NCBI GenBank assembly: GCA_039798005.1
Contig: JBDKGV010000034.1
Coordinates: 1 to 19,830 of the forward strand
Reading direction: 5' to 3'
Length of the DNA: 19,830 bases
Origin: JBDKGV01 sp039798005
GTDB lineage: Bacteria > Fibrobacterota > Fibrobacteria > UBA5070
The translations under genes were made by a program, and so were the position numbers. Below the pieces are notes generated by a model. It was not told the origin of the DNA. It was given only the letters and a program-made list of their open reading frames with translations, and made no database searches. Below are positions 13,924 to 19,830 of the stretch, piece after piece (position 1 is the stretch's first letter; each line of letters opens with the position of its first letter).

Positions 13924-16851
13924 TCAGTGCGTCAGGATGGCGCCGGTTCGGGAGCGGGCGATCACTCCGGATTCCTGCACCAGTCTCACTTCCAGGATCG
14001 CCATGCCCGTGCGGTCGGGAAGGTCGACCCTGAGGGTGCCGACCGATCCGACGGCTTGCGATCCTTTGGACAGGATCTGTCCTGACAGATTGTGGATGGT
14101 CCATTCCAAGGTTGCCGAACCCGCTTGGGATGAAGCGATCTCCCAGCCGTGGCGAAAGGTGCGTACGGCAAGCGTTGATCCTCTTTGAGCCGAGGCGCGG
14201 ATCGAGACCGGCGAAGTCAGGTCCCCCTTGGCGATCTCGTACCAGAGCGAGGTGCCGGGCAGGGTGAACTTCAGGGTGTCTCCGCTCCAGTTCACGGGCA
14301 AGGCGGTGCGACGGTTGCCGGCCGGATCCAGAGGGTAGACGCTCACGGAATCGCGGACTCCGGGGCGGACCCATACCGATCCGGTGACGGGCTCGCAAAG
14401 GGTGGTGTCACCGACTCCTGCCGCTTTGGTGATGGCGGTGAAGTTGGCGTTCCAAACCGTTCCGGGGTTTTCCATGCGGGCGGAGGTGAGCAGAAGTTGC
14501 CTGCGGGTGCGCTCCAAGGGCAGACTGTCGGCGCTCACGAGATGGACCGCGGCGAAGTTGCGGTTGGCGGTGGTCCTGAGTCCCGCAGTTCCAAGGCGCG
14601 AGAGCTTCTGGCTGCCGGCGAGGTAGCCGACAAGGCCTTGCCAGGAGGCGTTGTCGACACGCAGGAGGCCGGTCTTGCGGTTCCAGTCCAGTTCGCCGGT
14701 GTTCGAGATGGCGCGCGTACCCGGGTCGGCGAAACCGGTCGGAGTGCTGGCTGTCGCATTGAAGCTGCCCCACTTGGTGGGCGTCACGAGAGTGGCTCCG
14801 CTGGCGCCTGAGAAGGGTGAGGCATCGCCGCGCCGGGCCGATGAGGACATGTCGGATTCCGTCACGTCCAGGACGATCTCGGAGGTGGCCGGAGTGATGG
14901 CGCCGGATCGGAAGAGGCGCGCCAGGTGCTGCTGGGTGACAAGCAGAGGGTTCATGCCCGAGTTGAAGAACATGCGGTAGGAACTGCCCTTGAACTGGTT
15001 CTCGCTGTCGTAGTAGGCGTGCAGCAAGGCGCCGTCGGCATCCAGGAATCCCAAGTAGCCGTAGTAGAAGGCCGGGGCCTCGCACAGGTACTGGTTGGGC
15101 CAAGGGTGGTTGTACTCGCTGGCGAAGAAGGGCTTGCCTTGGACGCGACTCCACGAGAACGAGGGGATGGTGCCCCAGTTGGGGTCCTTGACCATCGGGG
15201 TGTTCTTCTGCGAGAAGCCGTACTCCGACCAGCCGTTGGAGAAGTTGGGATGGTCCCAGTACCAGTGGGCATCCTGGTAGTCGGCCTTGGCCTGGCTTGC
15301 GATGGAGGGCAGGCCGAACCAGTTGTTGGAGAAGGTCACCGGGACCTTGACGCCGAGGGTGTCCTTGAGGAATCCCGAAAGCGTCTGGCCGTACTTGGCT
15401 TCCAGCGAACTGTAGAAGCGCGATTCATCGGCCGCTCTGGCCTCGTTGATGGAGCCGAGCGAGCTGCGTGACGAGCGTTTGACAGATCGTGTCACAAGGC
15501 TTTCGCTCGCCCGCAGACCTTCGCCGGTCATCTCCCGGAAGGTGGCGGAGTCGATCAGGAGGGTGCCTTCGGAATGGCCGAAGTCCACCTGCACGCGCAG
15601 GTCGCCTTCCCGCAAGGCCGGTGCCGAGAGATAGGCTTCGCACACGCTCCAGCCGGTGTCGACCGTGCAGGTCTTGTCGCCGTACCATGCCCAGGTCTTT
15701 TCCTGCAGGAACTCCGCGCGGACCGTGGTGGGCACGGATCCCTTGACCAGGAACCGGTAGAGGTAGGCCTTGCCGGGCTGGCAGCTCAGGCCGGGAAAGT
15801 TGATGCTGGCGTCGTAGGTGTTCGCGCCTTGGGAGGTCACTTCGACTTGCAGGGCGCTGTCGCTGCTTGCGCCTCCGGAGGCCATGGACACCTTGATCAT
15901 GGCGGACGACGTCGGGTCGAACCAGGACCCCCAGCCGGCAGATCCCGTCTCGAAGGAGGAGTTGTCGATCTGGTTGGCACCGCTTCCGGCGGCTCCCTGC
16001 CAAGCAAGTCCCAAGGCGGTGTCGGAAGGGTATTTCGCTGCGAGCCATCCGTTCCAGAGGCTGTCGAGCTTGCGATGGTAGTAGGGGTGCATTCCGGTGG
16101 CGTTGGTGGTGCTGATGGAATCCCACTGATTGATGGATCCCCACGAAAGCCAGGCCATGAAGAGCTGGTTCTCGTTGGTCAGCTCCCAGCTCGCCACGGC
16201 CGGGTCGTCCTTGTAGGCCAGGTTGGTGAAGGGGTTCACGTGCTGCCCCAGCATCCGCGCCCATTCCTTTTGGATTCCAATCAACGAAGGGTCGAAGATC
16301 GAGACGACCTTGCCCATGTCGTTGGTCACGGGGGCCGGTGCTCCGTCGATGGCGCGGAAGACGCGGGCCGATTGGATGCAGAAGTTGTAGTATATGCCTT
16401 GGTCGCGCAGGCATTTCAGGAACCAGTCCATCTTGCGCATCCGGGCCGGTTCGAAGGCCAAGCCGGTTCCCGTGGAGGGATGCAGGGCGGTTCCCCATTC
16501 GTTGTCCGTGAGGTGGACGCGCAGGAAGTTGGTTCCCAGCTTGCGAAGGCGCGCGGCCATCAGGAGGGCATCGGCACTGTCGGGGTAATTGGAACTGGTG
16601 ACATTGACAAAGCCGCTGAAGCGTACCCGTTTGGGATCCCCTTCGAACCGGAAATGTCCCTCGGGTGTGGTCTTGAGGAAGCCGTACTTTCCGGCGGGGG
16701 CGTCCACGGACCAGGCTTGGTCGGTGACGGTGCGGGCGGTATCGTCCCATGGCATGAGAAACGGGAACCACCCGGTGTGATCGAGGGTGGCCGCTTGGGC
16801 GGCGATCGCGGTTCCCAGCAGCAGGATCCGGGCGAGGGGCGAAGGTTTCAT
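13924..16851 (-). CDS. Secreted clan-A-like glycoside hydrolase with inserted CBM and sorting tail
   Basis: This 975-residue secreted enzyme starts at the ATG at 16849-16851, with GGAG eight bases upstream; MKPSPLARILLLGTAIAAQA is its signal peptide. Residues about 25-290 form the first part of a TIM barrel, with FVNVTSSNYPDS, NFLRVHLTDNEWG and the probable acid/base Glu227 in SWELTNEN. Residues about 293-441 look like a CBM4/9-type jelly roll (IDNSSFETGSAGWGSWFD opening). The barrel resumes at about 465, and the probable nucleophile is Glu579 in FFASEYNHPWP. A beta-rich accessory region follows (about 650-900), then a 70-residue sorting tail with SGQILSK. Two glutamates in NE and SEY contexts fit clan GH-A, but I cannot name a family or substrate. 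The regulator upstream at 17020-18201 probably controls it. Confidence 0.82.
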   Translation of the reverse strand: MKPSPLARILLLGTAIAAQAATLDHTGWFPFLMPWDDTARTVTDQAWSVDAPAGKYGFLKTTPEGHFRFEGDPKRVRFSGFVNVTSSNYPDSADALLMAARLRKLGTNFLRVHLTDNEWGTALHPSTGTGLAFEPARMRKMDWFLKCLRDQGIYYNFCIQSARVFRAIDGAPAPVTNDMGKVVSIFDPSLIGIQKEWARMLGQHVNPFTNLAYKDDPAVASWELTNENQLFMAWLSWGSINQWDSISTTNATGMHPYYHRKLDSLWNGWLAAKYPSDTALGLAWQGAAGSGANQIDNSSFETGSAGWGSWFDPTSSAMIKVSMASGGASSDSALQVEVTSQGANTYDASINFPGLSCQPGKAYLYRFLVKGSVPTTVRAEFLQEKTWAWYGDKTCTVDTGWSVCEAYLSAPALREGDLRVQVDFGHSEGTLLIDSATFREMTGEGLRASESLVTRSVKRSSRSSLGSINEARAADESRFYSSLEAKYGQTLSGFLKDTLGVKVPVTFSNNWFGLPSIASQAKADYQDAHWYWDHPNFSNGWSEYGFSQKNTPMVKDPNWGTIPSFSWSRVQGKPFFASEYNHPWPNQYLCEAPAFYYGYLGFLDADGALLHAYYDSENQFKGSSYRMFFNSGMNPLLVTQQHLARLFRSGAITPATSEIVLDVTESDMSSSARRGDASPFSGASGATLVTPTKWGSFNATASTPTGFADPGTRAISNTGELDWNRKTGLLRVDNASWQGLVGYLAGSQKLSRLGTAGLRTTANRNFAAVHLVSADSLPLERTRRQLLLTSARMENPGTVWNANFTAITKAAGVGDTTLCEPVTGSVWVRPGVRDSVSVYPLDPAGNRRTALPVNWSGDTLKFTLPGTSLWYEIAKGDLTSPVSIRASAQRGSTLAVRTFRHGWEIASSQAGSATLEWTIHNLSGQILSKGSQAVGSVGTLRVDLPDRTGMAILEVRLVQESGVIARSRTGAILTH
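14069..14081. repeat. Dispersed palindrome GACA-N5-TGTC, copy 5
   Basis: GACAGGATCTGTC (reverse complement GACAGATCCTGTC), within the sorting tail of the glycoside hydrolase, coding for GQILS. The arms extend to GGACA/TGTCC. Confidence 0.6.
15481..15493. repeat. Dispersed palindrome GACA-N5-TGTC, copy 6
   Basis: GACAGATCGTGTC, within the glycoside hydrolase, just after its inserted binding module. On the coding strand it gives ACA CGA TCT GTC (TRSV), a run of codons uncommon in this gene. The arms extend to TGACA/TGTCA. Confidence 0.6.
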
Positions 16852-16959
16852 AGGGAAGACTCCAAAGGTGACACGGCATGGATTCTGCGCACCGGAACAG
16901 GAATCCGGCGGCATCTCCCCTTGGTATCCATCAGCGGTCTTCCCGGTACCGTGGAACCT

Positions 16960-16972
16960 GTCAGAATTTGTC
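16960..16972. repeat. Dispersed palindrome, one-mismatch copy
   Basis: GTCAGAATTTGTC differs from copy 3 at one base. It is intergenic, upstream of the glycoside hydrolase, and overlaps the left arm of the TGTCGCA/TGCGACA inverted repeat. Confidence 0.45.
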
Positions 16973-17002
16973 GCAATTCCGGTCAAAGCGAAGAATGCGA
17001 CA
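16960..17002. promoter_or_regulatory. Inverted repeat upstream of the glycoside hydrolase
   Basis: TGTCGCA (16969-16975) and TGCGACA (16996-17002) form a perfect seven-base inverted repeat separated by 20 bases. The left arm overlaps a near-copy of the dispersed palindrome (GTCA-N5-TGTC at 16960-16972). The site is about 110-150 bases before the hydrolase start, in the 168-base gap after the AraC-type regulator. It is a reasonable operator candidate for that regulator, although AraC proteins usually bind direct repeats. I could not identify a convincing -35/-10 pair. Confidence 0.4.
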
Positions 17003-17019
17003 GTCTTTGGCGAAAAATG

Positions 17020-18201
17020 TCAGTCCAAACGGGGTGGCGATCCCCCTTGAGCTTGGCGTTCCCGCCACGATGCGGGCGATTCTCCCGTCTCCGCCTTGAA
17101 AACGCGATGGAAGTGCCCGATGTTGGAGAAGCCGACGGCCAGACCGATTTCGCTGACTTGGCGGTCGGTTTCGCGCAGCAGGCGGCAAGCTTCGGCAATG
17201 CGCAGCGAGGCCACGAACGCGGGGAAGTTCTTGCCGCAGTATTCCTTCAGCAGCTGAGGGATCTTTCGGGCCGACAGCCCACAGCCGCGGGCTGCCTCTT
17301 CGACGAGAATGGAATCGCGATGGTAGTTCTGACCGATCCACGCCAGCAGGGCCTGCAACTCGAGATCGCTGCGATTGGGGAGGGATACCTGCGAGGCGAC
17401 GATTTCGGGAAGCCCAGGCGAGGGGGCTTCCGTTCCGGCTGTTTCCGGATCCGAATCGGGTTCAGTGGGCGCTGGGGTTTCTGCAACGACAGGAGCGATG
17501 CGCGGCTTGCGACGCAGGAACGTGATGCCCGCGGACATGCCAAGAGCCAGGCACGACAGGAGGAGCATCGGCACCCAATGGGTTCCCACAAGGCGGATCG
17601 AGCGGATTTCCAGCGTGTCGTGCAGGGTTGGCTGGGCGCCGGTGGGAATCCGAAGCTCGAAGTTTCGTGCGCGATCCATGCGGATCGATGCGGCATTGGC
17701 TTCGATTCCCGCGACCTGAGGCCACCAGCTGCTGGGCACGAAGGCGCGCAGAGGCAGGCTGGCCTTGGCGAATCCTGAGGTCACGGGGAGGGCGGCATCT
17801 TGGTACATCCCGGGCAAATCGACGCTTTGGCTGGGCAATCCGGGAACCCAAGTGATCAGTTGGAAGCCGATGTTGCGCATGTTGGGCGAGCGCATATCCA
17901 GTTCGACTCGATCATACTCCGTGAGGTCGATGCCGTGGGGGTGGGCGGAATCGGTGAGGCCGAATCCGAATCCGGCAAACGGCGTGAGGTGTCCGGTCTC
18001 AAGGTGCATCGCCACCTGCAAGATGCCGTTGCGTCGGGAAAGCGTCGTCCTGGACTTGCCGCCATGCTCGCCGTCGCTGTATCCGTACGGAGCGGGTCCG
18101 TTGGGGTACAGTTCCCGTTCCGAGCGCAGCAAGGTGGAGCCGATGGCCAAGGCCAGTGAAAGCGGGAGCACCCATGTTGCAATGAGGAAAATTCGATGCA
18201 T
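17020..18201 (-). CDS. Membrane-spanning AraC-family regulator with extracytoplasmic sensor
   Basis: This 393-residue protein has an N-terminal membrane segment (residues 3-24), an extracytoplasmic domain (about 25-205), a second membrane segment (about 207-228), an acidic Pro/Glu/Thr linker, and a C-terminal AraC helix-turn-helix pair (about 283-382; ILVEEAARGCGLSARKIPQLLKE and VSEIGLAVGFSNIGHFHRVFK). The outer domain, with IDLTEYDRVELDMRSPNMRN and FELRIPTGAQP, resembles beta-sandwich carbohydrate-binding domains of the CBM11/CIA30 type, though this is a weak fold-level impression. The protein would thus be a one-component sensor that binds a glycan outside and regulates genes inside. It lies directly upstream of the glycoside hydrolase on the same strand. 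An in-frame stop sits just before the ATG, so the start is fixed even though no ribosome site is visible. Confidence 0.85.
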   Translation of the reverse strand: MHRIFLIATWVLPLSLALAIGSTLLRSERELYPNGPAPYGYSDGEHGGKSRTTLSRRNGILQVAMHLETGHLTPFAGFGFGLTDSAHPHGIDLTEYDRVELDMRSPNMRNIGFQLITWVPGLPSQSVDLPGMYQDAALPVTSGFAKASLPLRAFVPSSWWPQVAGIEANAASIRMDRARNFELRIPTGAQPTLHDTLEIRSIRLVGTHWVPMLLLSCLALGMSAGITFLRRKPRIAPVVAETPAPTEPDSDPETAGTEAPSPGLPEIVASQVSLPNRSDLELQALLAWIGQNYHRDSILVEEAARGCGLSARKIPQLLKEYCGKNFPAFVASLRIAEACRLLRETDRQVSEIGLAVGFSNIGHFHRVFKAETGESPASWRERQAQGGSPPRLD

Positions 18202-18340
18202 GAAGGATTTTCAAGTTAGGTTCTGGTGGCCGGGTGAATGGAGATGAGCGTGGGGAGTCCTGCATCGCATGTTTCATTCCCTGGCGTTTGCGGATTGTGC
18301 CTGCGTTTTCCGGGAGAGTCTTGCTTTCTTTGCCGGACCG

Positions 18341-19312
18341 ATGGACGTGCCGATTCAACTTGACCTCAGTTCATGCAAGCGCGCAGCCTTCCGCGTGTTT
18401 CTCATTGCGTGCTGGGCCATGCTCATGGGGACCCGTTCCGCAGGGGCCAGGTCGTTCACTTGGGAGCCGGATTCGGCAGGACGGACCCAGATCGAGCTCT
18501 ATCTGGATCCCTACTACTCGGCGGTGAACTATGCGCGTCCGCTCACGAACGACTCCATCCGCAAGTACGATGCGGACGGGGAGCGCGATCTGTATTGGGA
18601 TCTGCTGTGCGCCTTGCCATTCCCCCATGACGTGTTGATCGAGACTTCCGTGAATCCGGGCCCGTTGATCGGAGTGGGGATCCGGGAATACGTCCCGAGC
18701 TTCTATCGGGGATTTGCGGTGGGCGATGTCAAGCTGGTGCAGGCGGCCACCGAGGATTACCCCGATCCGTGGGCCCTTTCCCTGTTTTTCGGAAATGTGG
18801 CCAAGCTCGCCTCTCCGGCGGATTCGGGCCGTGTTTCCGGAGTGGGATACAGCGGCCTGCTCGCCTCCATCGGCAATCGGCACATCGTAGGCAATCAGAT
18901 GGTGCGCGATCGCTGGCTGGAACTTGAGTTGAAGCTCAAAGGCGAGGACATCCGCATCAGCCGGATCCTGATCTGGAGCTTCCGCACCTCGCTCAAGCTC
19001 CACGGGAACGAAGGCATCCGGAATGCGTGGACGTTCGGGGTGAAGCGCTCGAGGACCGACTTCAAGGAAAGCGGGTGGCTTTTGCTGCGCAACAGCAGCG
19101 CGGAGTTCAGCATCAATGTGGATGAGAAGGAGCTGAGCCTGCTGCGCTACCAGTTCATCGTGGGCAAGAAGTTTCCGATCGCCGGCGGCAAGGTCGCCCT
19201 CACCTGTGATCTTGGCTTCATCCGGCAGGTGTGTGCAGGATACCGCGGCAAGATGGCCGAATACCAACCTGCCGACCTGAAGCTGGTGCTGCGCCCGAAC
19301 ATCGAGTTCTGA
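18341..19312 (+). CDS. Putative outer-membrane beta-barrel protein
   Basis: I do not recognise a named family. From the ATG at 18341 it has 323 residues. A basic stretch then a hydrophobic core (CKRAAFRVFLIACWAML) and a possible AGA cleavage site act as a signal peptide with a long n-region. An ATG at 18269 has a GGGAG site but would bury the signal peptide at residue 40; ATGs at 18419 and 18425 are also possible. The mature protein alternates short amphipathic strands and polar loops (for example WLELELKLKGEDIRISRILIW, given here as a region near residues 195-215) and ends in Phe, as barrel proteins assembled by BAM usually do. It is divergent from the AraC-type regulator and 39 bases upstream of the next gene, so it may be part of the same glycan-related locus. 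Confidence 0.65.
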   Translation: MDVPIQLDLSSCKRAAFRVFLIACWAMLMGTRSAGARSFTWEPDSAGRTQIELYLDPYYSAVNYARPLTNDSIRKYDADGERDLYWDLLCALPFPHDVLIETSVNPGPLIGVGIREYVPSFYRGFAVGDVKLVQAATEDYPDPWALSLFFGNVAKLASPADSGRVSGVGYSGLLASIGNRHIVGNQMVRDRWLELELKLKGEDIRISRILIWSFRTSLKLHGNEGIRNAWTFGVKRSRTDFKESGWLLLRNSSAEFSINVDEKELSLLRYQFIVGKKFPIAGGKVALTCDLGFIRQVCAGYRGKMAEYQPADLKLVLRPNIEF

Positions 19313-19351
19313 GCGTACCTTTCGTCCGTTCCGGTTCCTTGGAGGTGCGGT

Positions 19352-19711
19352 GTGAAGAAGGTCCTGCTCGTCGGTCTGTTCGTGGGTGCATCGCTTGTCT
19401 CGGCGCGCTCCCGCGTCGCGGAGGTGCGAGCCCGCTTGAAGCAGGCGACGACTCTTGAAATGGCGTGGGTCCAGGAGATGGATCGCTGCGAGTCCGATCT
19501 GTACAAGATCGGGATGGAAGTCCCGGAAGGCATCCATGTGTCGATCCGGTGCCTTGATGGGGATACCGCATCGAGTCCTCGGGTGCGCTTCGCCGTGCGC
19601 GTGTGCGACGACCAAGGACTGTGCCGCTTTGCCGACGAGGAGTTCAACATCACGGACTTCGCGCGCGAAGGAGTCGTGTTCGAACCGTTCGTGCCAGTGA
19701 AGGGCAGATAG
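19352..19711 (+). CDS. Small secreted four-cysteine protein, faintly pilin-like
   Basis: This 119-residue protein starts at GTG, with GGAGG seven bases upstream. MKKVLLVGLFVGASLVSA is a clear signal peptide. The mature part has a helix (RVAEVRARLKQATTLEMAWVQ) followed by a beta-rich region with four cysteines (residues 46, 67, 84 and 90) that could form two disulfides. The helix-then-sheet order and phrases such as ATTLEMAW...YKIGMEVPEGIHVSI recall the soluble half of type IV pilins and pseudopilins, but the pilin-type GFTLIE prepilin site is missing and a normal signal peptide takes its place. It probably shares a transcript with the barrel gene 39 bases upstream. The function is unknown. 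Confidence 0.75.
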   Translation: MKKVLLVGLFVGASLVSARSRVAEVRARLKQATTLEMAWVQEMDRCESDLYKIGMEVPEGIHVSIRCLDGDTASSPRVRFAVRVCDDQGLCRFADEEFNITDFAREGVVFEPFVPVKGR

Positions 19712-19740
19712 AGGCAAGCCAAGCCCCGACACGTTTCGGC

Positions 19741-19775
19741 AAAAAGAAAGCCCGCCTCCATCGCTGGAGACGGGC
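19741..19775 (-). terminator. Strong intrinsic terminator, best on the minus strand
   Basis: GCCCG-C-CTCCA (19750-19760) pairs with TGGAG-A-CGGGC (19765-19775) around the tetraloop TCGC, with one C/A mismatch. Read on the minus strand the stem is followed by TTTCTTTTTG, a classic T-tract, so it ends the minus-strand gene entering from the right edge. On the plus strand the following CTCTTGC is a weaker tail, but it could still act after the 119-residue gene. Confidence 0.85.
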
Positions 19776-19795
19776 CTCTTGCAATTCTGGGGACC

Positions 19796-19830
19796 TCAGG
19801 CGGGGACGAGTTCCGCCTGCAGGGTTTCCG
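19796..19830 (-). CDS. C-terminal end of a minus-strand gene (partial)
   Basis: On the minus strand the edge sequence reads, in one frame, ETLQAELVPA followed by TGA (19796-19798). Only ten codons are visible, so the product cannot be named. The call rests mainly on position: the stop lies about 20 bases before a textbook intrinsic terminator that has its T-tract on this strand. Confidence 0.5.
   Translation of the reverse strand, partial: ETLQAELVPA

Noticed and set aside
14848..14857. GACATGTC as another copy of the dispersed palindrome
   Set aside because: It has no spacer, so it does not fit the fixed five-base spacing of the other copies.
15574..17778. Plus-strand open frame of 734 codons
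   Set aside because: It is antisense to the glycoside hydrolase and the AraC-type regulator, is Gly/Val-rich without motifs, and spans an intergenic gap.
18395..18412. Lipobox-like LIAC in the barrel protein's signal peptide
   Set aside because: The cysteine lies in the middle of the hydrophobic core and is followed by more hydrophobic residues, unlike a lipoprotein cleavage site.
18371..19732. Minus-strand open frame of 453 codons
   Set aside because: It is antisense to two genes with signal peptides and good context, is rich in His, Arg and Ala as expected of a shadow frame, and has no domain.
1..19830. tRNA, rRNA, CRISPR or transposase genes
   Set aside because: No cloverleaf T-loop signature, regular repeat-spacer pattern or transposase motif was found on either strand by reading.

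Overview
The window is about 19.8 kb of GC-rich (roughly 60-65%) bacterial chromosome, densely packed with genes on both strands. Several traits suggest the FCB superphylum, most likely a Fibrobacterota-like lineage: a long signal peptidase I with a large insert, an Ig-like 'PSGGP' lipoprotein of the kind common in Bacteroidota relatives, two secreted proteins whose C-termini resemble type IX-style sorting tails (both contain SGQILSK), and a membrane-anchored AraC regulator next to a glycoside hydrolase. This placement is inference; there is no rRNA or taxonomic marker set in the window. I found no tRNA, rRNA, CRISPR array or transposase.

Left part (1-6.2 kb). A secreted protein runs off the left edge. 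It is followed by a small zinc-ribbon membrane protein, then a minus-strand group of a small unknown gene, signal peptidase I (lepB) and an Ig-like lipoprotein that overlaps lepB by 11 bases. A maltokinase is transcribed divergently from a prohibitin/SPFH membrane protein.

Middle (6.2-13.4 kb). A hairpin-rich spacer precedes a membrane sulfatase/LtaS-like transferase. Next come a ModE-type winged-helix regulator and a NifV-like homocitrate synthase, translationally coupled by GTGA. NifV converges with a secreted protein whose body is near 50% GC but whose sorting tail is much more GC-rich. HisF and a MurC-like Mur ligase form an ATGA-coupled pair.

Right part (13.4-19.8 kb). There is an SRPBCC/AHSA1 protein, a 975-residue secreted clan-A-like glycoside hydrolase with a carbohydrate-binding module inserted into its barrel, and a one-component AraC regulator with an extracytoplasmic domain that may sense glycans. 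A putative outer-membrane barrel and a small four-cysteine secreted protein are transcribed away from it. The last bases hold a strong terminator and the 3' end of another minus-strand gene.

The most unusual signal is a dispersed palindrome, GACA-N5-TGTC (best form GACAGATCTTGTC). It occurs six times exactly and once with one mismatch between 8.2 and 17.0 kb, mostly inside genes, in several reading frames and often in AT-rich codons. None was found by eye in the first 8.2 kb. It may be an undescribed genome-wide DNA motif.
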